In this document: positions 22,930-35,133 of the stretch, one piece after another | How positions within the stretch are numbered: the first letter of the stretch is position 1 | Layout of the letters: each line of letters begins with the position of its first letter | DNA from: Centrapalus pauciflorus | Lineage: Eukaryota; Streptophyta; Magnoliopsida; Asterales; Asteraceae | Assembly: GCA_020465985.1 (NCBI GenBank) | Contig: JAANYP010004377.1 | Location: forward strand, 1 to 64,000 | DNA: 64,000 bases | Direction: 5' to 3' | Made by a program: the position numbers and the translations under genes | The notes under the pieces: generated by a model | What the model saw: the letters and a program-made list of their open reading frames with translations, nothing else | What the model was told of the DNA's origin: nothing | Databases searched by the model: none

Positions 22930-23573
22930 TGTTGGTACACCTTGTGTGACGATGGCAGTCTAAGTGATCCTACATTGTGATTTAGCAAATGTTTGTTATA
23001 TATGTTTATATATGATTGAAAGTTATTATTGTTTGTGTGTTTGAACTTGATGTAACGTATTACAAGAAGTTCAAACATAAAGATCAAAAATAAAATCAAT
23101 CATAAGGTAAAAACATAAGTTTCAATACTAAGTTGAGTATGTGAAATAGTGGATTCGAATTAAATAAGGTTTGACATTCGAATCTGTGATAGATTCGAAT
23201 GTAGACCTAGATTCGAAGCTAGACAGATTCGAGAGTGTCTATGAGGACAAACTCGAATGGGCCTTGGGCCAGATTCGAGTTTGGCCCATAACAGACTCGA
23301 ATTAGCCTCTATAATTAGGGATAGACTCGATTAATTATCAGACTTTTTGCAGAATTCGAGAGTGATTAAGCATTAAGCGATCTCGAGTTTATCATCAGCG
23401 TGAGTTGTGTTTCGGAGAGAATCAGTTCGTAGGATCGTTCGTGTGTCGTTCGTTCAGCCTCTGATAGTCTCCGTGTTTCTTGGTGAGAGTTGTTTCCGTC
23501 TACCCGTTAACGAGGATTCCGCACTCGTTGACGGTTCCGCGTCTAGATAGATCTGTAGTTGGTAGACCTTACA
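22930..23573 (+). repeat. 3' LTR of element C (about 644 bp)
   Basis: It starts TGTTGGTACACC after the polypurine tract. I place its end at ...GACCTTACA by comparison with element A's LTR end. The 5' LTR is outside or lost, so the right border is inferred. It contains about ten ATTCGA(A/G) words between 23150 and 23400. Confidence 0.65.
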
Positions 23574-23892
23574 TACACTAATCACATGTAAAATTCATCT
23601 GGTTATTTAAGATTAATATATTGCTCGTTAATAATTATCACATAATTATTATAAAACCGGACTCTAAATATATAAGATAAAATATATATAATATTATTGT
23701 TAACATGAAATGTACACAATAAATAACATGTAATAATAAATCAAATACTAGATTACATATAACAATAAAAAACTGAACTAAAAAAATGTATAAATACTAT
23801 TAAATGAGTAATTAATTTGTCATGTGTCAACCCCTCATTTAATTCGTCACGTGTCAAAACATCAATCTGTCATGTGTCATTACCAAAATTAA
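23574..23892. other. AT-rich intergenic sequence left of the fold-back element
   Basis: No gene. Near 23815-23885 there are three CACGTGTCA / CATGTGTCA words, which are common inside plant Helitrons. Together with the Helitron-like end at 27142 this may be the other part of that element, but its 5' end was not identified. Confidence 0.35.
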
Positions 23893-26800
23893 TTTTAGAG
23901 TAAATACATTTTTCGTCCTTGTGGTTTGATGGTTTACCCGGATTCAGTCCATCAACCTTAATAAGTCTAAATTTCATCCCTATTTTGCTAATTTTGTCCA
24001 CTTTTATTCCCTTGTCCGTTAAACTTAACGACACAACCGTGAAATTTGTAAGAATGACATTTTTACCATTTTCACTGTGACGCTTTTAGTCCCTACGGTT
24101 TTATTATTTACCCATTTATAGTCCAACATTTATTTTATCTTTATAATTATATTATTTATAGATATATCTAATTCATTATAAACACACTTATTTTATTTAT
24201 AAATATACTTATATTTTAATATTTCATTTACATTTACTATTGTTCGTATTTTATTTAAAATTTAACTTTTTTAATTTAAATTTTATATTTTCTTTACTAA
24301 TTTATTTAATATTCATATTCCTTATTAATTTTAATTTTTATAATATTATTGTTGACATTTATATATGTAATTTTTGTTAGTAGTATTTATGTAAATATAA
24401 TATCGTTGGTATATTTTCTCTCCAATGTCACTATTTCTTTAAGTATCTTCCAACCTAATCAATCATCGACACATAATTATATACATATGTGAATATGTCT
24501 TGGATATATATATATAATATAATATAATAATAAATAAAAATATGATAAAAATCATTTTAGGATGTGCAAAAAAATCAAACCAATACCAAAAAAACAAAAT
24601 CGAAAAACCAAAACCGAAACCAAAATGGTAAAAGTCTATTTGGTTTTATAATTTAAAAAAAATCAAAAAAACCTAAACCGAAACAATATATTCATATTTA
24701 AAAATTCAGACTATACTCACTTGTAGAATTCACACACACACACACAACACACACATATATATCCAAGACATATTCACATATGTATATAATTTATACGTCG
24801 ATAATTGATCAGGTTGGAAGATACTTGAAGAAATAGTGACATTGGATAGGAAAAATGTAACATCCCGATTTTGAGATAGGTACGTGGAATTATCTCATTG
24901 GAATAATTATTTAAATTGGGACCCGGAGATATAAATTTGTAATTTGGGGTATCGGGATCGGATTTTTGGGTGTCGGACCGAGCTAAACCCAAAACGTATA
25001 TATATGTTGCTTCCTTGTTTCTTAAAGCTCATTCAAAAGCCAGAGCTAAGGTGTGAGTATGTGTGTTGGTAAATTTCAGCAGCTATAGCAGAGATTGAAG
25101 CTCCAAGTTGGGAATTAAGCTCCTGAGATTGTCATCAAATCCTCCTTTCGATTCGGGTTCATATTTGAGGTAAATTCGAGCTTTAATTCGCGGATTAATT
25201 GATGTTAATTGTGGTTTAGTAGTTGAATTGGGTTTGTATCTATTTCTGAGTAAATTCGAGTCTGTAATTGAGGTTAAAATCGAGTTGAAATGATAAATTG
25301 GGGTAAATCCCCTGGCTGTGAAAAACAGAGCATGAACTGCTGCTGTTCGTCCGTGAGCGCGACGGCGACCCTTTGATCGCGGGCCGCGATGTTCTTGAGA
25401 TGATCGCAGGCGGTTTGAGCCCGAGCTCGGACCGCGATGTGAGCTCGGCCGAGTTTGAGGTCAGCGCGGCCGCGACCGCGATAGGGTCAGTGCGGCCGCG
25501 ATTGGTTGAGTTCGGCCGCGATGCGGCTAGGGTTTCGGGTCGGGTTTTCGGGTTTTGTGAGTTGTGTATTTGGGTCCTTGGGGTCTCGAGAGTTGTCGAG
25601 AATTGTGTATAGAGTTGTTGGGTTGAGTTTGTGATGTTGTGTCGTGATATTGTGTTTCAGGGTCTTGTGTTGACAGGGTAGGGAAAGGGCAGGGAACCGA
25701 GACTTAGTTTATCTAGCTGAGCAGGTGAGTTTGCATGTTTTTCTTGAGATATTTGTACGATTATTTACTGATACTTGCATGATCTTTTATTGAGATTTTT
25801 ATGAGATATCATGAGTTTCTTACGAGTTTTACTGAGATATTATCATGCATGTATTACTATGCTTTATTGAGAACTGTGTTTTATATATATGAGATTTGGG
25901 ACACTTGAGCTGTTGAGATATTAAATCGTACGGCTGGGCAGGGGTTGGGTCGCTCCCAATTCCCTTTTTGAGTTCCTGATGACTGCTTTGTGCGGTCTAG
26001 GGATTTGGTACGTGGGCTTATCCACGCGAGTTGAGCTACCTTGTGGGATCTCATATACTTGTTCAGTAGAGAACGCTGAACGTTTTATTATCGAGTTATT
26101 TATTTAATGAGCTTTATAATCGTACACTAACCCTTGCATTCTCACCAGCTTTAGCTGACCTATGTGTGTTGTTGTGTGTGTCCCAGGTGATCGGACTGCT
26201 AGTAGGCCTGCTGCACCAAAGTATGTTTACATTACTTGTGATCGAGGAGTTTTCTGAGGATTGTTTGTATATACTTCGGATAGGTTGTAGTTTATTCAGA
26301 ATTTTCCGTGACTGTTACTGTGTAATTAATGTTTTAAAATTATCGGGTTTCCGCGTGTATGTTTGGGAACAGTGTAGAGATTATTATATTATATCTTTGC
26401 TGACGTGGTAATTATGTGGCATTATGGATTAGTTTGAGGGTGTTACAAAAAATATCGACGATATTATATTTACATAAACACAACTAATAAAAGTTACATA
26501 TATAAATGTCAACAATAATATTATAAAAATTAAAATTAATAAGGAAGATTAACTTTAAATAAATTAGTAAAAAAAAAATATAAATTTTAATTAAAATAAA
26601 AGTTAATTTTTTAAATAAAATACGAACAATAGTAAATGTAAATAAAATATTAAAACATAAATATATTTATAAATAAAATTATTGTGTTTATAATGAATTA
26701 AGTATATCTATAAATAATATAATTATATATATAAAATAAAATAAATGTTGGACTATAAATGGTAAATAATAAAACCGTAGGGACTAAAGCGTCACAGTAA

Positions 26801-26945
26801 AAAGTGTAAAAATGTCATTATTACAAATTTAACGGTTGTGTCATTATGTTTAACGGATGAGGGACTAAAAATGGACAAAATTAGCAAAATAGGGATGAAA
26901 TTTGGCATTATTAAGGTTGAGGGACTATTTAATCTATTTAAATCA
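23893..26945. mobile_element. Fold-back/MULE-like element with very long inverted repeats
   Basis: The left arm (23893 to about 24510) is the inverse of a right arm made of 24757-24855 plus 26453-26945. Matching words include CTACGGTTTTATTATTTACC, AGGGATGAAATTT and the TTTATATATGTAA region. The arms total about 600 bp. The outer end GAGTAAATACATTTTTCGTC is the type of end seen on many plant Mutator-like elements. There is no coding sequence in the 250-bp centre. The right arm is split by a solo LTR. A target duplication was not resolved. Confidence 0.75.
24856..26447 (+). mobile_element. Solo LTR, probably Ty3/gypsy type (1592 bp)
   Basis: It starts TGTAACATCCCG and ends GGGTGTTACA. It is flanked by AAAAA on both sides (24851-24855 and 26448-26452), as expected for a 5-bp target duplication. 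There is no internal domain, so it probably arose by recombination between two LTRs. A possible TATA box is TATATATA near 25000-25007. An unusual CG-rich stretch at about 25350-25550 repeats CGGCCGCGA words. Confidence 0.75.
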
Positions 26946-27142
26946 AATGTCTTTTACTCTTATAATTTTAATTAAAATCAAATCCTATGTAATCTATTAT
27001 AATCTAATGTAACTTATCTAATATATAATTAACTCAAATTTAATAAACTTGATTTTTTTTTAATTATTACATGTGCTTTTATAAATATATTACTCTTCAT
27101 TTTATTAAAATTCAACCCATGTAACATGGGTTAATAATCTAG
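26946..27142 (+). mobile_element. Helitron-like 3' end
   Basis: A hairpin AACCCAT..ATGGGTT (27114-27132) is followed after a few bases by CTAG (27139-27142) and then T. Helitron 3' ends have a short hairpin and CTRR, with insertion before T. The 5' TC end was not located, and the fold-back element would be nested in it. Moderate evidence only. Confidence 0.45.
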
Positions 27143-27734
27143 TGATAATTATAAAAAGAAAGCAAACTTGAAAGAAACAAAAAAAAAATAGAAACCAATA
27201 TATTAAGAAAACAAAAAAGAAGGAAATGCAATACGATTATAAAATCTAAAAGGAAAAGAAAAGAAAAAACATAATATGTCATCAGTTAGTAATATATCAA
27301 AATATGCAGGAAAAAATAACAAATAAGGAAAAAAATAATAAGATGACGATGAGACTTGAAATTAACAGGGCAAAAACGTTATACAACCTTTTTATTTTGC
27401 CATTGACTTTAGATGGAGTATGTTTTTTTCTTTGCATCATAAAACCTAATGTATTGTAAGTTGTTGTAGGTTGAGTGTGCAACCAAAGTTTCTCAATGAT
27501 TATATTGTTGTTAATGTTTTGTTTTACTATGAAAAAATTAAGTTGGGTAAATATGATATTTTCAACTTTAGTTGAAAGGTGAAATAAATCAGGGTAGAAT
27601 GATCATTAATTAATAAGTAATATTAATTATGAGTTTTAAAAATAATTAATTTATTATATACGGGTATATATGATATTATTAAAGCTTAAGAAAGATTTAT
27701 ATGATATATGATATTAATAATATTTAAGATATAC

Positions 27735-27808
<74 letters not shown>
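27143..27808. other. AT-rich intergenic sequence ending in (TA)n
   Basis: No gene. From about 27738 to 27808 there is a (TA)n array bordering a diverged miniature element. The open frames here are translations of the TA repeat. Confidence 0.7.
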
Positions 27809-27811
<3 letters not shown>

Positions 27812-28208
27812 CCGGTTCATCAGTACCTATGAGATTCCAGCGTACCCTAATGTGAATGCTCATTAACATATATTTTTTTAATAGACATGTATAAGACAAC
27901 ATTATAAGACTTTTTTTCAAAAGGAGCAATATCATAAATCTTGTGAATGGTAAAAAAAGATCATGTGAATGGTCATTTCACACCATGGCCATTCACACCA
28001 TTCACATGGTGTGAAATGACCATTCACATAAATATGCATTGAGCATTCATATAATTTTTAAGGAAACAGAAAGTGTGAATCTCTTTGAAATTCATATATT
28101 GTGCGTATAACATTAAATTGAACATGGTTATGTGAAAAAAAAATTTTAAAAAGTTTTTTAAGGTTGGTACCTTCAGGTGCACTTGATTTCGATAGGTACT
28201 TATTCGAA
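27809..28208. mobile_element. Miniature element, family M1, diverged copy
   Basis: The left end CCGGTTCATCAGTACCTATG and the right end GGTACC...GTACTTATTCGAACC are imperfect inverted repeats related to family M1. (TA)n or (CT)n(TA)n stands on both sides. It contains an internal inverted segment around TTCACACCATGG (27980-28025). Confidence 0.5.
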
Positions 28209-28212
28209 CCTA

Positions 28213-28293
<81 letters not shown>
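28209..28293. repeat. (CT)n(TA)n(GT)n compound microsatellite
   Basis: Runs of CT, then TA, then GT, lying between two family M1 elements. Confidence 0.95.
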
Positions 28294-28295
<2 letters not shown>

Positions 28296-28661
28296 TCAAG
28301 TGAGTATCACCTCTAATGCAGCGCACCAGAAGGTACTACTCTTAAAATGGTTTTTTTTAATTTTTTTCATGAACATGTTCTAATTAACATTACACAGATG
28401 ATATATGAATTTCACGCAAATCCGAACACTCTAAGTGCATGAAATCACGCATCACATAAATACGCGTTCACATGTATTCAAAATTATATGTGTGTGTTCA
28501 CATCATTTTTTAGGAGCTATGAGATGTGAATGTATGTGAAATTTACATATGATTTTCAAAATGTTAATTAACACATGTTTATGAAAATAAAAGTTAAAAA
28601 AAGTTTTTTTATAGGTGGTACCTTCTGGGGCGCTGCATAATGGGTGATACTCTCTCGAACC

Positions 28662-28664
<3 letters not shown>
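28294..28664. mobile_element. Miniature element, family M1, copy 2
   Basis: GTTCAAGTGAGTATCACC and GCGCACCAGAAGGTACTA at the left; the inverse CCTTCTGGGGCGCTG...ACTCTCTCGAACC at the right. It is oriented opposite to copy 1. It is followed by (TA)n up to 28724, where element A begins. Confidence 0.8.

Positions 28665-28724
<60 letters not shown>
28665..28724. repeat. (TA)n microsatellite, insertion site of element A
   Basis: The TA run ends exactly at the TG of the element A LTR. The other end of element A (52028) is also followed by a TA run. Confidence 0.95.
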
Positions 28725-28728
<4 letters not shown>

Positions 28729-29643
28729 AGGCACAAAAAGGCCTCAGTCAAACCAGCTCTGCATCTGATGGGGAGATTATTAATCAAACCTGTTGATGCA
28801 CTTGATGGGTAAAAGTTAAGGCCTGTTTATGCCTTAATAATAACTAAAAAGTGATTTGCAATATCAGTCCAAAGCTGTTCTATATGTTGCATGTGTTGCA
28901 ACTAAGACAGTTTGTCCAAGCTGTTCTGTCTGCTGAACAGGCTGGACATAAACTGTCTACGCTGCTCTACACTAGTGAGCAACTTGGGCAGTTTACAAGT
29001 GTTCTGTTCTTTGTGAACAGGCTAAACACTTTATGGAATGTGTTTCCAAGTCCTCATGTATTGTATTTGACTACAAGATCAGTTTACAAAGTCGAAGACA
29101 AAGTGGAAATCAGAACTGCTCAGCCTGCCCAAGTTGTTCAGTTACATGAAGACAAAAGGTTATTTGAAAAAGGGTGACAGACCTTTTTCTTATATCAAAA
29201 TAGGTCTTTACAAGGAAGAAAGACGCAAAGTTGACATTCCTTATTTAGTTAAAGGCAATGCAACAGTAGACAAAGTGAAAAGACAAAAGTTCTGCACATG
29301 TGAAGACAAGTCTGCTTTTCAGAAAAGTGCAGAAAAGTTATGTTGTCTTTTCAAACAAGACTTCTCCTTTTTCATTCCGTCCAATGAAGAAGTTTCACTT
29401 AGATCCTCTGAGTGAGTATAAAAGGAAGCTTCTAATGTCAGAAAGATCAAGCCAAAAAAAAGCTAAGTGCTGAAGCCAAGAGTGAACGTGCAAGTGTGTT
29501 TTTCATGCATGCAAGTCTGCTTGTGTAATACAGTTTCTTTGTGTCTAAGCTGTTCTACATAAGCTGTCCCTCTGAGTCTTGTAAACACAGTGAGTGCTTC
29601 TTAGTGAGTGTATTCATTGTAAACTAGTTTGAGTTTGTCTTAG
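28725..29643 (+). repeat. 5' LTR of element A, cut short by element B
   Basis: The first 919 bp of the LTR seen whole at 50920-52028. About 16 differences by eye from the 3' LTR (roughly 1.7 percent) mean the insertion of A is much older than the segmental duplication. The remaining 190 bp, the primer binding site and the start of gag are missing. Element B begins at 29644. Confidence 0.88.
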
Positions 29644-30310
29644 TGTCAGGATCTGAAACTGAATTACCAAGACTAACTGATTTGAATTTATCAGAGTATA
29701 AATCAATAATCTTGCTTTGAATCAAAGTTTAATCAAGAAGTTTGCGGAATAACACTTAATTATTTTAACAAAAACTTTCAGAATCAACAATGAATAAACA
29801 CACAAGATGTAATCAAGACTATTTGTATTGCTGAATTCAATGATTACAATCACCTCTAATCTGTTTGATTAGACGAAGAACACAGACTGTTCTTAGGGTT
29901 TTACAACCTTAGAGGCTTTTGGAAACTTAATCAACAAAAGCAATTACAGACTCGAATATGCAGAAAACTCATATACAATAGAAAGACCTATTCTATGTAT
30001 TTATATTGCTTCTTGATATGTTTCCTTGACGAACAATGACTTCTCTGATAGTAGATATGTTGGAATCTTCATGTAGATATCTTTTCCTGAAAATCAGCAC
30101 TTTCTGTTTATGAAACTGTTGAGCAGCTTGAATCACTTGACAGCATGAACAGAGCAGCTTGAGTTGATTTGCTCTGGTAGCTTGAACTTTTACACTGGCA
30201 GCTCGAGTTTCTTCAACTAGCAGCATGAACTTTGGATTTACATATAAACTCTACTAACAGTCTGAGAAGTCTAACTAACAGTTTGAACATACTTAAACTA
30301 TTTCCCAACA
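29644..30310 (-). repeat. 3' LTR of element B (667 bp)
   Basis: Read on minus it starts TGTTGGGAAA and ends CAGATCCTGACA. It follows the polypurine tract AGGGGGAGAT. Many copies of an AGCAGCTTGA(A/G) word lie between 30115 and 30290 on the plus strand. Confidence 0.9.
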
Positions 30311-30410
30311 ATCTCCCCCTAACTTAAATTCTTTACACAAGACTTTAAGTTCAAAAAAAAATGGAAATGAATAAGTAAACTGTTATTTACAAACCAAGGC
30401 TTTCAAAAAC

Positions 30411-33231
30411 TTATAACTGTGCAAGTTTCTGATCTATAGCCTTCAAAAATTCTCTATTCATCTCTTCTTTATCACAAGGTATCCTAACAGATTTTATTTG
30501 GAGCAGCATATCTTTTGAAAAACTATAAAACTCGAGATTAAAGAAAATATCAGACCCATCTGTGAATTTAATTCTGTATGTCCTTGACTTGACAAACAGA
30601 TCAACTTGCTTGATCTTTTTCTCTTTCTTCTCAGCATCTTCTATCTCTTTCTTTGCAAATTCAGGGTCAACAACTGAATTTAGATCTCTGATAAGTTGCT
30701 TCACTTGTGGTAAAGCAGATCTAACTTGTGTAACAAACCCTATATTGTACATCTTTATTAACTCATCCCTGGTCAACTTCTGAACCATTTGCCAGAATGT
30801 ATCAAACTCTTCTTCTGGTCCAGACTCTCTTCTTATTACAAACTTGACTCTTAAATCTCTTTCATCCAGTGATTTGGCATACCAGTAATTAATTAAGGCT
30901 TTGTAAAATCATGCTGATCAATCAGCTTCTCTATCTCCATTGCCTTTTGCAGTTGTTGCTCAAATAGCACCCTCTTAACCTGATGCAGCTTTGCTTCTGA
31001 TGATGGATCAGATGAAGGAGTAACAGCTTGATCAGTAGGAGCAGGTGCACTGGCAGCAGCTTCAGTTTGGACTGATTTCTTTAATGGTTGGACTTCTTGG
31101 GATGGTTGGACTTCTTGGGAGACTTTTGTTTTCTTTCTTTTCTCCATTTCTTTATCATGTATCTCCTGCAGCTTTTCAGTAGTCATGGACTGAGCCATTT
31201 TCTTTGGAATACCTGCTGCAAAGGCAAAATTGATTAAGAATCTTCTGTGCTCAGCCTTGGTGTGCCCTGTTGGCATCTTTCTCTTCTTTTCGCCTTGTTT
31301 GCCCACAAACCCCTTTAGGTAATCACCTAATGTCTCATCATCATCTATTGGGGGCTGGGCTTGCTGATCTAATTCTTTGTCCATTTCTTCTGCCAATTTC
31401 TTGGCAACTTCAGCATCAAAGGCAATCTGGGCTTCTTTGGATGAGAATTTGTGCTTTGGAGATTCAATAAGGATGCCCTTGCCCTTGTCTTTTGCAGAAG
31501 AGGATGTTGCTTGGACTGTACTTGATGGAGCTTGAACTCTTTCCCTTAGAACAACTCCAGTTGCTTTTGGGGCAGCAGCTTGAGTTTCTAGGCTAACAGC
31601 TTGAGAAGCTGTTGGGACTGCTAGCCTAGAAGATGGAACTGTTGGTGCTGCTTGGACTGATGTAATTGGAGCTTCTTGGACTGACTTGGGAACCTCCTGA
31701 TTCTCCCCCTTTTTGGAAGCATTGGTTTGGTCAGGTGGACCTACAACCTTTGCCCCTTGGGTTTGAATCATCTGCTCTAATTTCATGATTTTATTTCCAC
31801 AGAGGGTGAACCCCTTGTGCAGATAATCCATTCTTTTATTCTGAGCCGCCTCTGCCTGCTTGAGTGCAAAAATTTGAGCCCCCTGTGCAGCAATGATGGA
31901 CATTTGATATTCCAACATGGCTACAACAGGTTTCAGCTTGGGATCCGTCAAGAGCATGAGTTGAAGACTAGTCTCAAGATCAGAAAACACCTGAGATGCT
32001 TGTGATCTATCACTGACATGAATACCAGAAGTAGAAACTTTTGGGCCCCTCTGTTCTTGATTCTGGGGACTTCCAGCTTGTGTTTGCACACTGGCTGTTG
32101 CCATGGGTGTGGTCTTAGAGATGTTGGCACTGTCCTATGTCTCTTTTGCAGAAACAGCAGTAGTGCCAGCCACAGAACCCATATGAACAATCTCTGAAGA
32201 GATGTTCACCTCCTGAGTGAGGATGGGAGTTTCCTCAATTGGTTCCCTTTGGATATTCTGTGCAGAAGTGTCCTCCTGCACAGGGATATATGGCGCTTGT
32301 CTATGGGAGGAGGAGGAAGGAGCTCCTGGTCCCCTTTTCCTTTTGTATAGAAATTTGAGTGGGCGAGTTGGCTGTTCAAAAGGATCAGACAGAAGTTGTG
32401 TATCATGAGGAGGGGGTTGGGGTCCTGGGGGTGTAGCAGTGATGATAGGCTGAGCCTGCTCAGGACCCTCTCCTCTGTGTTGTGGAATGATGTTCATCAT
32501 TGCAGAAGGCAATGGAACATCAACACTCAAAAAATTGGCACTATGTTTCAAAAGTCTCTTTATAGAGGATAGTGAGTGCCTGTGGGAAACATGTATCCGT
32601 TTATGTGAATGAGAAGTTGTGCAAGTGTGTGCAATGATTTCTGCCAAAAATCTAGGATACATTAAAAATTTCCCACTCTTTAGGGAATGATGCTTAACAT
32701 CCCCTGAAAAATCATGTTAGAAAAATTGAACCGTTGGCCTGTTGAAAAGCACACTAAGGCAGTGGCAATATTAGAAGAAAATTCAGACCAACCAGTTCTT
32801 TTGGGGCTTATGCACTGCTGAATAATATGTACAAGAAATTTTCATTTAGGAGAAAAATGGGCTTTTAAGAAAGTAAAAGAATCAGCAGGACCCCTATAAC
32901 CTATATTAAAAAGACCTGTATGTAAAGCATCAAGAGTTAGGTCAGTTATACCTGTGGCATCTTGAAGATGCAAGTGGCTTCGAATGGATTCCTCAGTAAT
33001 AGTGATGGGAGTGCCATCAATCTTTGATATTATAGAAGGAATTCCATTTTTGGATTGAACAGTGGCATGATGCCAGAACTGTTCGATATGTGATATGTAA
33101 ATGGTGGGGTTTATATGGAGTGCGTGATGGATATGGGAGTGTCGTAGAAAGTCCATCATGTCATGGAACGGTTGAAGGTCTGAGTGTTTTAGCGAGTATG
33201 GAAGACAGTTGTGTTCCTTAACAAACTCCAT
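30411..33231 (-). pseudogene. Extra 3' ORF of copia element B (broken)
   Basis: It starts at ATG 33231 (MEFVKEHNCLPYSLKHSDLQ). Pieces follow in different frames. 33231-32842 is the globular N-terminal part. 32662-32135 begins MYPRFLAEIIAHT and turns Pro/Gln-rich. 32104-30893 is Gln/Ser/Ala-rich, then a Lys/Glu helix region. 30893-30411 is the C-terminal part, with VKFVIRRESGPEEEFDTFWQ and a charged end. The PRFL motif and the order of regions match the extra ORFs of elements A and C. The breaks near 32840-32660 and 32135-32104 suggest a dead copy. It has no signal peptide, membrane segment or enzyme motif that I can recognise. Function unknown. Confidence 0.65.
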
Positions 33232-33571
33232 TGATGAACAAACGAAGGGTTTAGGGTTTGCAAAGAAGTGTGTGTGAATCGTTCAGAGAGAAGAGAAGGC
33301 CGTGGAAGAAATTTTGTAACTGGTAGTTACAACTGAACAAAACTGGGACCTTTAAAGGTTTTGAAAAGGTTGGGTCCCGCGCACACACATTAAAAAATTA
33401 CCTGAATACCCTGCACACTTTGACAGATCAAGTGAATAACTAGCAGTCCGAGAAAATGAACTAGCAGCTTGAGAAAATACTCAAGCTGTTAGTTGAAAAT
33501 TATGCATCTTTTTAATGAAACAGTGACTCCCCCTTAAATAAGCATACTAAGTAGATAATAATGAAAACAAA
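33232..33571 (-). promoter_or_regulatory. Leader/spacer before the extra ORF of element B
   Basis: On minus, the 80 bp before ATG 33231 look like a plant 5' leader: CCTTCTCTTCTCTCTGAACG, CACACACAC and a telobox-like AAACCCTAAACCC. Further up, near 33430-33500, are AGCAGTCCGAG, AGCAGCTTGAG and CTCAAGCTGTTAG, the same words that fill this element's LTR. A clear TATA box is not seen. An internal promoter is inferred, not shown. Confidence 0.4.
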
Positions 33572-35110
33572 TTAATCCATATTTACCATACCAATATTTG
33601 ATACTAAGAAAGTGAACCTTCCTACATCAAAAGGTTTTGTAAATAGATCAGCTAACTGATCATCAGTATGTATTTTGGTAACTTGGATTAACTTCTTTTC
33701 ATTACAATCTCTGATAAAGTGAAATCTGATTTCTATATGCTTGGTTTTTGGGAATTTCACTGGGTTTTGCACAATGCTAATTGCACTTGAATTGTCAATA
33801 TAAATAGGAGTGGATAAGAAATTCATACCATAGTCTCTTAGCTGATTTTGAATCCACATTACCTGGGAGCAGCAGCTTGCAGCTGCTACATATTCTGCTT
33901 CAGTGGATGATGTGGACACAGTTGTCTGCTTTTTGCATTGCCAAGTGACCAATCTTGCTCCTAAGTATTGACATCCACCAGTTGTGGATTTTCTGTCAAT
34001 GTTGCATCCACCATAGTCACTGTCAGAATAAGCAGTTAGTACAAGGGGAGAGTCTTTAGGATACCATAGGCCTAAGTGTGGTTGGCCTTTAAGGTATCTA
34101 AAGATTCTCTTGACAGCAACCAAGTGAGAGTCCTTTGGAGAGCATTGAAACCTAGCACACACACAGACAGCAAACATGATATCAGGTCTGGAAGATGTTA
34201 GATACATAAGAGATCCTATAAGAGATCTGTATAAATGAATATCCACATCTATGCCATCTTTGTCTGTATGAAGCTGCTTATGAGGATCCATTGGAGTGCT
34301 TGCAGCTTTGGTGTCTTGATATCCAAATTTGTCCAGTATGTCCTTCACATACTTTGATTGGCTTATGAAGAGACCTGTAGGCTTCTGCTTAACTTGTAAT
34401 CCGAGAAAGAAAGTGAGTTCTCCCATTGAGCTCATTTGGAACTTTTTGTGCATTAAAGCCTCAAACTCTTTGCACAAACAATCATTGGTTGAACCAAAGA
34501 CGATGTCATCAACATAGATTTGGACAAGCAGAATCTCATCTTTGATAGACTTGGTGAAAAGTGTTTTGTCCAGAGTGCCTCTCTTGAATCCATTCTGTAG
34601 AAGGTAGGATGACAGAGTGTCATACCATGCTCTGGGGGCTTGATGGAGACCATAGAGAGCCTTGTCTAGCTTGTACACCCTGTATGGATACTTGTAGTCT
34701 TCAAAACCAGGAGGTTGACACACATAGACCTCCTCTTCAATTGTTCCATACAGAAAAGCAGACTTGACATCCATTTGATACACTTTAAATCCTTTGAAGC
34801 TTGCATAGGCCAAAAATAGTCTGATGGCTTCAATTCTTGCTACTGGAGCAAATACATCATCATAATCTATGCCTTCTTCTTGAGTGTACCCTTGTGCTAC
34901 TAGTCTTGCTTTGTTCTTGATGACTATCCCTCTCTCATCTTTCTTGTTTCTGAACACCCATCTTGTACCAATTGCTCTCTTACCTTTAGGAAGATCCACC
35001 AGAGTCCATACATTCTGAATTTTGAACTGTAGAAGCTCTTCTTGCATAGCCTCAATCCAGGATGAATCTTTTAATGCTTCTGATGCCTTTTTAGGTTCTA
35101 GTTGAGACAT
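33572..35110 (-). pseudogene. Element B pol: reverse transcriptase and RNase H
   Basis: 512 codons in one open frame. The RT blocks are GTRWVFRNK, ARLVAQGYTQEEGIDYDDVF, YQMDVKSAFLYG, LDKALYGLHQAPRAWYDTL and the catalytic LVQIYVDDIVFGSTN. The chain-end connection MGELTFFLGLQVKQ follows. RNase H has YSDSDYGGCNIDRKSTTGG and STEAEYVAAASCCSQ, and the end is DLFTKPFD. This part itself looks whole. It is separated from protease-integrase by a frame change near 35185-35200, at a homopolymer. It copies element RNA into DNA in cytoplasmic particles. Confidence 0.95.
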
Positions 35111-35133
35111 GAAACAGGCATTCTCAAAGGCAG

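Larger units (their letters stand above)
11609..23573 (+). mobile_element. Ty1/copia element C, 5'-truncated, with CACTA insertion
   Basis: The order is RT (11609-12107), CACTA insertion (12108-16698), rest of RT and RNase H (16702-17710), a long spacer (17711-19850), an extra ORF (19851-22871), a polypurine tract and a 3' LTR (22930-23573). This is the same plan as elements A and B, but its LTR and motif content differ, so it is a separate lineage. Confidence 0.85.

Noticed and set aside
25373..25612. 79-codon frame in the solo LTR
   Set aside because: Caused by CG-rich composition; no start context, no conservation evidence.
27714..28383. Frames rich in Tyr-Ile repeats on both strands
   Set aside because: Translations of (TA)n and (GT)n microsatellites.
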